Part shown: positions 45,018 to 52,719 of the stretch, in pieces
How positions within the stretch are numbered: position 1 is the first letter of the stretch
Layout: each line of letters starts with the position of its first letter
Program-made: the position numbers and the translations under genes
NCBI RefSeq assembly: GCF_000189755.2
Contig: NZ_KI912183.1
Location: 1,490,257-1,554,256, forward strand
Length of the DNA: 64,000 nt
Direction: 5' to 3'
Origin: Desulfotomaculum nigrificans DSM 574
Lineage (GTDB): Bacteria; Bacillota; Desulfotomaculia; Desulfotomaculales; Desulfotomaculaceae
Notes under the pieces: generated by a model
The model's database searches: none
What the model was told of the DNA's origin: nothing
The model's input: only the letters and a program-made list of their open reading frames with translations

Positions 45018-45408
45018 AAAGAACTAAGATTTCATTTATCAACGTAAATATTTTTTCTGCCATATTAATTGCTTTTTGAGCGTCATCTCTTGTGGCCTCC
45101 GGGTAATCCCCTGGATAACGGCCCTCTGTTATCCAGTCGCTTAGCCATTCAACATCCATTTCTTCAAAAAGCCTTTGATGATCTGTCGGCAAAAGCTCAA
45201 CCAGGTATTCTAACTGGTGTTTATACAAAAACCTGATGTCCAACCAAATTAGTAGGGCTTTTAGACTTTTTTCAGCACACTGCTGAGATAAATAGCAAGC
45301 AAGACTATATTCAGGAACGCTATCATTAAAAGCCATTCGAGCAACCCTTAGATCACTTTTGGCCTTGTTAATCCACCGTTGGACTTCGAAACGCTTCTTA
45401 TTGCTCAT
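45016..45408 (-). CDS. HEPN-domain protein of a HEPN/MNT toxin-antitoxin pair
   Basis: A 130-aa helical protein starting RWINKAKSDLRVARMAF, with EYSLACYLSQQCAEKSLKAL, the HEPN signature, and YKHQLEYLVELL. HEPN partners of MNT enzymes can be RNases and act as toxins, but the Rx4-6H motif is not obvious here. The longest frame was trimmed by 22 codons to the ATG overlapping the MNT stop region. Probable role: stabilising the element. Confidence 0.82.
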   Translation of the reverse strand: MSNKKRFEVQRWINKAKSDLRVARMAFNDSVPEYSLACYLSQQCAEKSLKALLIWLDIRFLYKHQLEYLVELLPTDHQRLFEEMDVEWLSDWITEGRYPGDYPEATRDDAQKAINMAEKIFTLINEILVL

Positions 45409-45706
45409 AAAGCACCTTCCCTTCTTGCAGGGCGGGGTGGTAGACAGTCCACCAGGCATCCTTATATTCCTCAATATCTTCCGGCGTTGCTACCACTATG
45501 TCCTTGGGAACCTTGAATTTCCGCAGCTCTTTTCTTATGGCAACCTGCATATCTCTTTTTTTATCCCTTGTACAGTTAAGAATAACCAGTAAATCCACAT
45601 CACTGTCCGGCCCTGCTTCCCCTCTGGCCCAGGAACCAAAAACAATAACCTTTAATGGATTAAATTTACTGGCTATATCCCTGGCCATTAGCTCAATGAT
45701 TTCCAC
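45398..45706 (-). CDS. MNT-type nucleotidyltransferase (antitoxin of HEPN/MNT pair)
   Basis: About 102 aa from a GTG preceded by GGGGGTGG; an upstream ATG would add 17 residues. The catalytic motif is VIVFGSWARGEAGPDSDVDL (GSx10DxD), intact. In characterised pairs MNT proteins AMPylate the HEPN toxin on tyrosine. It overlaps the HEPN gene, as is usual. Confidence 0.85.
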   Translation of the reverse strand: MEIIELMARDIASKFNPLKVIVFGSWARGEAGPDSDVDLLVILNCTRDKKRDMQVAIRKELRKFKVPKDIVVATPEDIEEYKDAWWTVYHPALQEGKVLYEQ

Positions 45707-45792
45707 TAAGACCACCCCCTTATTACCTCCGTAACCTGAAAAATCCCTTGAAGCCATTATAAAACCTACAATAACTCAAGTCCATGATACTA

Positions 45793-46575
45793 TTAAGCAT
45801 TGTGAGTAGAATTCTTGAACCTGGCCAACTCTACCTCCAACACCGCCTTTTCTTCCCGGCACCGGGCCAAGGCCTCTTGCAGTTCCCTGATCTCCTGTAT
45901 CATTTCCCGCTGGGCCGCCAGCACCGCCTTTTCTTTATCCAATTCCGCCCGCTCTGCGGCCCGTTCCAGGGCCTCCTGGGCTTGCTTTAACTGCTGGGCC
46001 AGGCTGTCTCTTTCCTGCCGGTAGGCTGTCGCCTGGGCTGCCTGTTCCTCTAAGTTTTTCGCCCTGGTCTCGGCGGCCGCTGCGGCCTGCTCCGCCAAAC
46101 TGGCCAACCGGTTGGACTGTTCCCGCGCGTTCTCTGCCCTCTCCAGAGCTTCTTTCATCTCTGCCAGTTCCTTAGCCGTCTGCTCCCGCAAGAGGGCAAC
46201 CTGGGCTTCGGCCTGCTGTACCCGTTCATTGGCCGACTCAATAGCCGCTGCCGCCTGCTTTTCCTTCTCATGTGCCTCGGCCTTGGCCGCCTTGGCCTCC
46301 GCCTCCGCCCGGGCGATCCGCTCGGCATCCGCCTCCTGGCGGTCCTGGGCACCTTCGACCAGACTGATATAGATTTCCTCCACCCGCCCCAGGTGGTGCC
46401 TAAGTTGCTCCAACTCTTTTACCTGTGCCATGGTCTCCCGGACCTGGGCTGTTTGGTAGGAACTAATCAACCTGGCCATAAACTCACCGGCCGTCATATT
46501 TGAATTCTGAATGGCTTCTTGAAGCTGATCCCGAACATTCTCATCCACTTTCACTGAAAACGGTACTGTTGCCAC
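45793..46575 (-). CDS. RHH-like DNA-binding protein with long coiled coil, plasmid partition/segregation type
   Basis: A 260-aa protein. The first ~45 residues (VPFSVKVDENVRDQLQEAI, then MTAGEFMARLI) read as a ribbon-helix-helix domain; the rest is an unbroken Ala/Glu/Gln coiled coil (~55-250). The layout recalls KfrA-like plasmid proteins and RHH centromere binders. Its upstream region carries repeated GGTATACC boxes overlapping the GTG start, so autoregulation or centromere binding is likely. No ParA-type ATPase gene is next to it. Confidence 0.6.
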   Translation of the reverse strand: MATVPFSVKVDENVRDQLQEAIQNSNMTAGEFMARLISSYQTAQVRETMAQVKELEQLRHHLGRVEEIYISLVEGAQDRQEADAERIARAEAEAKAAKAEAHEKEKQAAAAIESANERVQQAEAQVALLREQTAKELAEMKEALERAENAREQSNRLASLAEQAAAAAETRAKNLEEQAAQATAYRQERDSLAQQLKQAQEALERAAERAELDKEKAVLAAQREMIQEIRELQEALARCREEKAVLEVELARFKNSTHNA

Positions 46576-46703
46576 GGTATACCCGGCCTCCTTGATTTGG
46601 CTTAGGTTTACTTTGGTAAACCGGTATACCTTTAGTATACCATAGGTATATTAAGTGTCAATGCGTTTTTTGTAAGGTTTACCAATCAAATCTAGGTATA
46701 CCT
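46576..46703. promoter_or_regulatory. Cluster of GGTATACC operator boxes upstream of the RHH coiled-coil gene
   Basis: GGTATACC occurs at 46576-46583, 46623-46630 and 46695-46702, with variants AGTATACC (46634-46641) and AGGTATAT (46644-46651), plus GGTTTAC/GTAAACC arms (46605-46611 and 46616-46622) and GGTTTACC (46676-46683). Repeated palindromes beside an RHH gene fit an operator that may double as a centromere. Confidence 0.6.
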
Positions 46704-47643
46704 CTATGTGCCCCATAGCCAGGACGAAAAACCTCATCGCGTCCTGGGCGATAACCGCCATTACCCTGCCACCGGCCCCGGTAGAAGTAGTTAAGCTGGC
46801 ATCGCCAGCATCACGTCATTCCCTCGCCTCTGGTTTACAGTAGAATAAACATATAGAATAAACTATCGTTTATTCCACTTAAATAATGTGTATATAATTA
46901 ATTACTTGTTTAAAAAGGGGCGCTAAGAAAAGAAAATGAGTGGAATAAACTTATTAGCCGACTTTTTACAGCATACCCGTTACTAAATCGGCCCTCGCAG
47001 GGCTGGAAAAAACAGCTGGCGATGGTGCAGGTCCACCGTGTCGGCACCGGCAGGCAGTGGGGACGGCACCAGACGCAGGGTCATGGCAGGAGGTTAACCT
47101 ATTATTAACATGTTAACCGAAGTTAACCCCAGTAAACTCAATACATGGATGTTAACACTGCCCGACACAGCAGCTGCCCAGCGTACCACTGCTGCACCTT
47201 CGGGCCATGGCCGCCACGCTGTATTAAAATCAGCGGAACGGCCCCGAGGCCAGGGGGTTTGGGGGACAGCGTCCCCCAAGTTTAATAAAAATAAAATATT
47301 TTTCCCGCCTTGACGGCCCGGCGGCGGCATGTACAATGGGAGAAGCGACGGACACCGCCCACTTAGATGTAAGGTGCTTCTCTATGTCAACAACCTTGCG
47401 GTTGGTAGCGTCTACGTCCGTCGGCGCGGCGAAAGAACACGCCGCCGCCGGGATGTCAAGGCCGCAGCGAAGCGAAGCCAAGGAAAAATATTTTATTCCT
47501 CTTATGGGCCCCAAAAACCAGCATGCACCCCGGGCAGTCTGCTGCCAAAGCCTGACCCGTAAGACATACATTCATTGCTTTGGCGGCAGTCTGCCCATTT
47601 CCTTCGTACCGGCGATGGCCCGTTAGGGCTATGGCCGGTACGT
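46704..47643. other. Non-coding, repeat-rich region; candidate replication origin
   Basis: 940 bp with no convincing gene. GAATAAAC repeats lie at 46843-46850, 46856-46863, 46868-46875 (inverted) and 46943-46950, next to AT-rich DNA. GTTAAC repeats lie at 47093, 47112, 47122 and 47151. Strong hairpins follow: TTGGGGGAC/GTCCCCCAA (47259-47279), a 19-bp inverted repeat with two mismatches (47535-47597), and GTACCGGC/GCCGGTAC near 47608-47642. Iterons, AT-rich DNA and hairpins together resemble a plasmid origin, unproven. Confidence 0.4.
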
Positions 47644-48279
47644 TCAATATTTCCATTTTGCCTTTAGCAACTTAACTCTTAGTCCACTGTCCCGCACGGC
47701 CCTGGCCACTGCGTTCCTTTTGGTGTCGTTAAAAACTAAAAAGACCACTGTTAAGCGGTCCTTTATGGCTGCCGGTAGTTTGCTGTAGGCAGCAGCTCTC
47801 TCGGATAAATACTTCGTAGAAAGCCCAAAATCGGCCACCAAGGCGTGCAAAATGTCATTCTGATAGTAAAACCTATCCTGCCCTTTTATAACCCGTTTTA
47901 GGGTATCGTAGGAGGCCTTGGAGAGCTCTTGAAAGGCCTGCCTGGTCGGTAGGTAACTAATGTTGCAGGCCTGGGCGTAATCGCACCAGACCAAATACTG
48001 CACCACCGTACTGTCTGAAGCACCCTTGAACATGCGGGAATACCACGGCAAATTTAATCCCGCCATCTCTGCCCCGGCGGGTAGTAGGTGGTAGTACATT
48101 TGCCCCCTGGCCAAACGGTGGGACTGGATATATCTGCCCTTACATAGCTGCAACAGCCTGTTGTAACACCGCTTGCGGCTGGTTTGAAAAATTTTAGCCT
48201 TAATAAACTGCTCTATGGTGGCAAACCGCCACTTGGCCAAAAATAACAACACCTGCTTGTCCCTCTCGGTTATGACCAC
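47644..48279 (-). CDS. Replication-relaxation-like (Replic_Relax) protein, second copy
   Basis: About 211 aa from a GTG 5 nt after GGAGG. N-terminal winged helix: ITERDKQVLLFLAKWRFATI then QTSRKRCYNRLLQLCKGRYI. The C-terminal part (LTVVFLVFNDTKRNAVARAV) matches the end of Replic_Relax proteins, which occur on plasmids and integrative elements and are thought to act in replication or relaxation. It overlaps no gene but follows the first copy by 30 nt. Confidence 0.65.
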   Translation of the reverse strand: MVITERDKQVLLFLAKWRFATIEQFIKAKIFQTSRKRCYNRLLQLCKGRYIQSHRLARGQMYYHLLPAGAEMAGLNLPWYSRMFKGASDSTVVQYLVWCDYAQACNISYLPTRQAFQELSKASYDTLKRVIKGQDRFYYQNDILHALVADFGLSTKYLSERAAAYSKLPAAIKDRLTVVFLVFNDTKRNAVARAVRDSGLRVKLLKAKWKY

Positions 48280-48308
48280 GATTTCCTCCCTCCGTTCGCC
48301 AACGCCTC

Positions 48309-48947
48309 CTAATAGGTTAAAAATTCTCCTGTGGCCCCGTGTTTTCTGAGGAAATTTTCCCTGTTTTGAGGGCAGACCCAAACCACTTTTTTGCCTAAAA
48401 AGCTGCTAACCTTTGACTTTACCTGCTTGCCGGTGTACTGGCCGGTATCGGCCTCCACATAAATTTCTTCTCCTTCGTCCGAAGTGTAGGCGGCGTCCGG
48501 TACCTCCGCTCCACCGGCCGCCCGGCGACCACCACCCCGTTCCTTTTCTAGCAAATCCCCAATTTTGTAGGTTTCCTTTTCGGTTTTTGACAACCGGAAA
48601 TACACCTGGTTGGTCCTAACCTGATGCAATATTTCATTCTGCTTGCCGTGGGTGATAAAAACGTTGTCTTTGTCCAACCCATCAGGCCCACAAACCTCCC
48701 GGCGGCCCTTATTATCCAGGCAAAAAACCTTCATATGAGTGCCGGGTTTCTCGGCCGAAATATCCAGGGACTTAAGGTAGCCGGACTTTTCCAGCCTGGC
48801 CAGGCGTTCCAGGCAGGTTCTCTCTTTGGCCTTTGGCCAGTATTCCTTTTTAATTTGCTCTAAAGAAAGTACCCGGCACCGGGCTAAATCTAACAAAATG
48901 CCCCTGTCCCGGTCAGTAAGCTGCTTTGCTCTGGTTATCTTAGCCAT
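48309..48947 (-). CDS. Replication-relaxation-like (Replic_Relax) protein, first copy
   Basis: A 212-aa protein with an N-terminal winged helix (LTDRDRGILLDLARCRVLSL) and a PF13814-like core: PDAAYTSDEGEEIYVEADTG followed by KVSSFLGKKVVWVCPQ. The PDA-x-Y...E-x-D pattern recalls restriction-endonuclease-like folds. GGGAGG before the ATG. Part of a run with the 107-aa gene and the coupling ATPase. Confidence 0.75.
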   Translation of the reverse strand: MAKITRAKQLTDRDRGILLDLARCRVLSLEQIKKEYWPKAKERTCLERLARLEKSGYLKSLDISAEKPGTHMKVFCLDNKGRREVCGPDGLDKDNVFITHGKQNEILHQVRTNQVYFRLSKTEKETYKIGDLLEKERGGGRRAAGGAEVPDAAYTSDEGEEIYVEADTGQYTGKQVKSKVSSFLGKKVVWVCPQNRENFLRKHGATGEFLTY

Positions 48948-49271
48948 TTATTCCTCCCTTTGATTGATAAACATGCTAAGCATAAACTTAATACCATCAT
49001 AAAAACCGAGTTTATAAGTATTTTTCTGGTGCTCGTAGACCGCCTCCGTGAGCAGGTCTTCTATCACTCTGAAATCTGTTATTTTTTCCACCGACAATTG
49101 GGGTAGAATTAAGAGGTCTATTTCATCAAACAACCGGTTTAACCTGCGGATAGCCTCGCTGGCTTCAGGAGGCAATGCAGCAGGGTTAAGGCTTTCCAGT
49201 CTCGTGCTAATAAAATCCTCCATATCTCGGGTAAAATCGCGGTCAAAATTAACAGCCACATTTAAATCCAT
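48948..49271 (-). CDS. Hypothetical acidic helical protein
   Basis: A 107-aa protein: FTRDMEDFISTRLESLNPAA, ending NTYKLGFYDGIKFMLSMFIN. This ending is common in small proteins of Firmicute plasmids and integrative elements. GGAGC precedes the ATG; the stop touches the next start, so it is co-translated with the first Replic_Relax gene. Function unknown. Confidence 0.55.
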   Translation of the reverse strand: MDLNVAVNFDRDFTRDMEDFISTRLESLNPAALPPEASEAIRRLNRLFDEIDLLILPQLSVEKITDFRVIEDLLTEAVYEHQKNTYKLGFYDGIKFMLSMFINQREE

Positions 49272-49786
49272 CTTTTATGCTCCTTTCAAAGATAAATTCA
49301 GGGGTCCAGGGGAATAAATTCCCCTGGTGGGGGTGGGGGGAGTTTAAGAGGGGCGGGGGCAAAGCCCCCGGCCCCCTCTTTGTGCCCCAGAGTGGAACCG
49401 GTAAATGATTCGGGCGGCAGCCCGAATCATTAGCAAAGCGGTACCGGTGTAACGTCGGGGCACCGAGCAGCCAGTCGAGCGCAGCGAGACCGGAGGCCGA
49501 AGGCGGCAGGGGCGAAGCCCCCTTGCCCGGCGCCAGCCGGGTGCCGCCGTAAGGCCGACGCCACGCCGTAGTGTTCCCCGAGCGAAGCGAGGATTGGAAC
49601 ACTTGGCGTGGTGGCTGCTCCTACTCCGTTGGGCCGCACCGTAATGGGGTTGCGGCTCAACGGGCCAAACCTTGCGGTGCAAGGTTTGGCTTGGTTTGCC
49701 GGGGCGTGCCCGGCGGCGGTATACATCCACCGTGACACGGCGGGAAGCCGGGGCACTGGGGGGATGCACTGCCGTAACCCGGCTGG
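49272..49786. other. GC-rich non-coding region packed with hairpins
   Basis: 515 bp between the coupling ATPase and the 107-aa gene. Perfect hairpins include arms CCAGGGGAAT/ATTCCCCTGG (49298-49325 area), GGGGGC/GCCCCC, AATGATTCGGGC/GCCCGAATCATT with a GGCA loop (49404-49431), and AAACCTTGC/GCAAGGTTT near 49668-49690. The frames crossing it have arginine/proline-rich non-protein-like translations. Possibilities are a transfer origin, a structured RNA or a hairpin repeat array. Confidence 0.45.
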
Positions 49787-51676
49787 TTAGAGTTCGATTT
49801 CCTCCTGCTGCAGCCCCTCTGCCGCCTGTTCACCGGCGGCCTTTCGGGCCGCTTCCTCTTCTCTCTTTTTGGCCAACTGCCTCTCGATGATCTTCCGCTT
49901 CTCCGCCTCGATGACTTCTCCCACGGTGATGCCGGTTTTGGTTTTGTGTACCAGAACCGGCTCCGGCCAGGGCCCTGTTTCCAACCGTTCTTTTTCTTCC
50001 CAGGTGAGGATGTGGGCATGATTGGTTAGGGTGGCCTGCTGGCGTCGGCGGAAGATGACGGATTTCTTTTCCGGCAGGCTCAGGAAAACGTTGGGGTGGA
50101 TGCGCGGTACTTCTTCTTCATGGACACTTTCACCGCTGCTGTGGCTGCCGAAGGAAAACATCCGACCGCCGGGTTTGCTTGTGCTTGTGCTTTCTGTTTT
50201 AGCCTTGACCAACACAGTACCCGCCCGGGCGGAAAAGTCTTGCACGTCCTTTGGGTCGTCCACGTGGAAAATGATCTTGGTTGCTGTGTTGGTGGCCACT
50301 TCGTTCACGAAAGCTGGCGACACCTTTTCCAAATTGCCTCTGGCCTGGTTGGCCAGCACCAAGGCGTAGTTAGCGGACCGCACTTTTGAGATTACGTTCT
50401 CAAAGGCCTGGCAGGCCATGTTCTGGAATTCGTCTATTGCTATCATGGTCAGTCGGGAACCAGGCGTACGGTAGACGGCCAACTCCTGCAGCTCCATGGC
50501 TATCATCTTGCCCAGGGCCGAAGCTATGCTGGGGGCGACGGCTGAGCGCAGGTCGAAATAGCATATGTCTCCGTCTTCCATGATTTGACGCAGGTTTATG
50601 TCCGCCGCCGGCTGGTTGATGATTTGCAAATCCGTGAACGGCTCCAGGGCGGCCGTCAGCCCCTTGAGCTGGTTTTTGTTCACCTCCTTTTCGTCGATCC
50701 CCAACAGGCTGGCCACCAGGGCTTCACTGCTGAGGATTCTGGCGATACCCTCCAGGGTGTATATGGCACCCTGGCTGTCCAGGGCCTTCACAATGGGGAT
50801 AAAGAAAGACTGCTGGACGTAGGTGTAGAATTTGGCCTGGCCTTCGAAGACCAGCTCCAAGGCGGTCATGATGCGTTCCACCTTGCTTAAAGCTGTACCG
50901 TGCTGCAGAGGGTTGTACGTGTTGCTGGGAATTTCTGGGTGTAAGGTAAAGAAATAAAATCGCTTTCCTGCCGCCCTAGCTTCCCTGGCCAGTAGCTTAA
51001 TTGCCTGTTCATCTCCCTTGAAATCAACGCAAACAACAGACATACCACGCCGGAAAGCCTGGATGCACAGGGGCAGCACAGCCAAACTGGTTTTACCGCT
51101 ACCACTGCCGCCGATAATATGAATATGTTCGGTCAGGCTCTTAACCGGCAATGTCACCGGCCGCCGCCGATCGTCCAGACCCAGGAAAATTTGGTCTCTT
51201 GGTATTCGGTTGATATAGTCTATGGCTTTGAAGTTTACTCTCTCAAAGCTGATTTTCTCAATATCCCTCCCGTCTTGTGCTGTCTGATGTTTTTTCGCAT
51301 GCCCGATTTTCCACCACATCCACCAGGCAATGCCTCCGGCGCACATTACCAGGTTCAGTATAAGCCACATGACCCTGACCCCGGGCTGGGATAACTCGGC
51401 ATTGGTGCGGGTAAGCCAGGCCCAGGCGGTGGAAAATGGATGCTGCCAGTAAAAGCTGACAGAATCAAAGGCATGCTTGGCTAACTCTTTCTGCTCTGGG
51501 TTAGCAAATATAGACATACCGGCAAACCACTTACTTGCCCCTAATATCCATGCCGCTAAAGTTCCCAAAAACCATACGTCTAGAAACAAAAATAAAACTA
51601 GCCCAGAGGCAACAATTATCCACCGGTAATTTTTACAAATGCACTTAATGTCCCTAACTAACTCAACAGTATTCAT
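49787..51676 (-). CDS. VirD4/TraG-type coupling ATPase
   Basis: A 629-aa membrane-anchored ATPase. Hydrophobic N-terminal segments (~18-48 and ~102-122) precede Walker A HIIGGSGSGKTSLAVLPL (~186-203), a KGDEQAIKLLARE block and Walker B LTMIAIDEFQNMA (~410). The C-terminal ~60 residues are charged and coiled. Coupling proteins bring relaxase-bound DNA to a type IV secretion channel. No channel genes are in the window, so mobilisation by a helper system is likelier than self-transfer. Confidence 0.82.
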   Translation of the reverse strand: MNTVELVRDIKCICKNYRWIIVASGLVLFLFLDVWFLGTLAAWILGASKWFAGMSIFANPEQKELAKHAFDSVSFYWQHPFSTAWAWLTRTNAELSQPGVRVMWLILNLVMCAGGIAWWMWWKIGHAKKHQTAQDGRDIEKISFERVNFKAIDYINRIPRDQIFLGLDDRRRPVTLPVKSLTEHIHIIGGSGSGKTSLAVLPLCIQAFRRGMSVVCVDFKGDEQAIKLLAREARAAGKRFYFFTLHPEIPSNTYNPLQHGTALSKVERIMTALELVFEGQAKFYTYVQQSFFIPIVKALDSQGAIYTLEGIARILSSEALVASLLGIDEKEVNKNQLKGLTAALEPFTDLQIINQPAADINLRQIMEDGDICYFDLRSAVAPSIASALGKMIAMELQELAVYRTPGSRLTMIAIDEFQNMACQAFENVISKVRSANYALVLANQARGNLEKVSPAFVNEVATNTATKIIFHVDDPKDVQDFSARAGTVLVKAKTESTSTSKPGGRMFSFGSHSSGESVHEEEVPRIHPNVFLSLPEKKSVIFRRRQQATLTNHAHILTWEEKERLETGPWPEPVLVHKTKTGITVGEVIEAEKRKIIERQLAKKREEEAARKAAGEQAAEGLQQEEIEL

Positions 51677-51693
51677 GCCCTATCACCATCCTT

Positions 51694-52605
51694 TCAGGAA
51701 TACATCGCCCTCATTAAAAGCTTTTTCTTTTCGTCAGCTTGTGCCCTGGTCACCTCTGCTGTTCCTGACGTGTTTCCTTTTTGACCAGGCTTCCAATTTT
51801 CCGCCAGTGCATCTGTTAAAAAACCCTCAACTGTTTTAATTACCGTTGTTTGTCTTAAGATCTCAACCTTTTCCAAGAAATACTCAACCCCTCCACGATC
51901 TGCATACCTAGCCAGGTTTTTTGCAATAAACCTCCTGTCAAGGTCTACCCCTTTGGCCTCTACTACAGCCTGCCAGCAGATTTCTATCGCCCTTTCATTT
52001 ACCGGTGGTTTCTGAACAACAACAACAGATTTTTTATCCGGGGTTCTAATTTGGGGTATGTCTTTCGGGTCCGTTGTTGTTGTTAAGTGGGTATTATTAA
52101 TATGGGTATTGTTACAGTCGCTGCTAGCAACTACCCCTAGTCGCTCACAGCCACTACCCTGGTCGCTGTCAGCTACTACCCCTGGTCGCTCACAGCCACT
52201 ACCCTGGTCGCTGTCAGCTACTACCCCCGGTTGCTCATAGCCACTACCATGGTTATTATCACAATCGCGATCGCGCTTCCTCGGATCTGGATTTTGGGGA
52301 GAAAAAACAGGCAGAAGTATATACTCATTAGAAGCCATGTTACCGTTGTTAGGGTCTTTACGCGCGTTTTTTTCCAACAATTCCTTTTCCACCAGCTTGG
52401 CCACAGCCCGTATGGCTGTATCTCTGCTAATACCGCAGTCTTGGGCGATGCGGGCGTAGCTCGGCCAGGCCCGGCTTTCACTGTCCGCCCGGCGGCAAAG
52501 GTAAAGGTAGACTAGTTTTTCATATGCAGATAAATCTTGACGGTCAAATATAGCGTTATCACCCATGAAGAAACCTGTTTCTCTGCGACGGATGGTATTG
52601 GTCAT
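51694..52605 (-). CDS. Plasmid replication-initiator-like helix-turn-helix protein
   Basis: A 303-aa protein. The N-terminal winged helix (LSAYEKLVYLYLCRRADSES, then YARIAQDCGISRDTAIRAVA) is the HTH_36/RepA-N-like type. The middle has three tandem 15-residue repeats (unit QGSGCERPGVVADSD; ~125-168) and the end resembles DnaD-like C-terminal helices. The start was moved in 21 codons to the ATG after GAGGAGG. It is the first gene of the long minus-strand run and is preceded by a terminator-like hairpin. Confidence 0.65.
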   Translation of the reverse strand: MTNTIRRRETGFFMGDNAIFDRQDLSAYEKLVYLYLCRRADSESRAWPSYARIAQDCGISRDTAIRAVAKLVEKELLEKNARKDPNNGNMASNEYILLPVFSPQNPDPRKRDRDCDNNHGSGYEQPGVVADSDQGSGCERPGVVADSDQGSGCERLGVVASSDCNNTHINNTHLTTTTDPKDIPQIRTPDKKSVVVVQKPPVNERAIEICWQAVVEAKGVDLDRRFIAKNLARYADRGGVEYFLEKVEILRQTTVIKTVEGFLTDALAENWKPGQKGNTSGTAEVTRAQADEKKKLLMRAMYS

Positions 52606-52617
52606 TTTGCAAAGCCT

Positions 52618-52652
52618 CCTCGATAAAAAAATAAAACCTTTGATAACAAGGT
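52618..52652 (-). terminator. Terminator-like leader hairpin before the replication-initiator-like gene
   Basis: On the minus strand AAACCTT and AAGGTTT (plus 52636-52652) pair around GTTATC and run into TATTTTTTTATC, then directly into the ribosome site of the gene. With no minus-strand gene upstream for 600 bp, it looks like a leader attenuator. Confidence 0.55.
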
Positions 52653-52714
52653 TTCTGGGGTAAAACAATATAGTTTGTCCTAGGGAGGCTTGCTATTTAC
52701 TAGTCAGTTAAATT

Positions 52715-52719
52715 GAAAT
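52715..52719 (+). other. Right attachment core of the skin element (GAAAT)
   Basis: GAAAT within the resumed sigK frame; matches 38195-38199. The circular junction after excision would place GTCAG and CTGAC arms 16 bp apart around the core, the partial palindrome expected of a serine integrase site. Confidence 0.75.

Larger units (their letters stand above)
38195..52719. mobile_element. sigK intervening (skin) element, 14.5 kb, plasmid-like content
   Basis: Bounded by the two GAAAT copies; excision would remove 14,520 bp. The recombinase gene lies at the left end pointing at the break. Cargo in order: recombinase, 54-aa protein, three signal-peptide proteins, an HTH-like gene, a HEPN/MNT pair, an RHH coiled-coil protein with iterated operators, non-coding repeat DNA, two Replic_Relax-like proteins, a coupling ATPase and a replication-initiator-like protein. 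No phage structural genes are seen, unlike the Bacillus subtilis skin. Confidence 0.8.

Noticed and set aside
47110-47571. Frames of 67-113 codons in the non-coding block of the skin element.
   Set aside because: They cross strong hairpins and repeat clusters, lack spaced ribosome sites, and have no protein-like pattern.
49344-49769. Several overlapping long frames on the minus strand.
   Set aside because: Translations are Arg/Pro/Ala-rich, differ in all frames equally and coincide with dense hairpins; no ribosome sites. GC-rich non-coding DNA stays open by composition.
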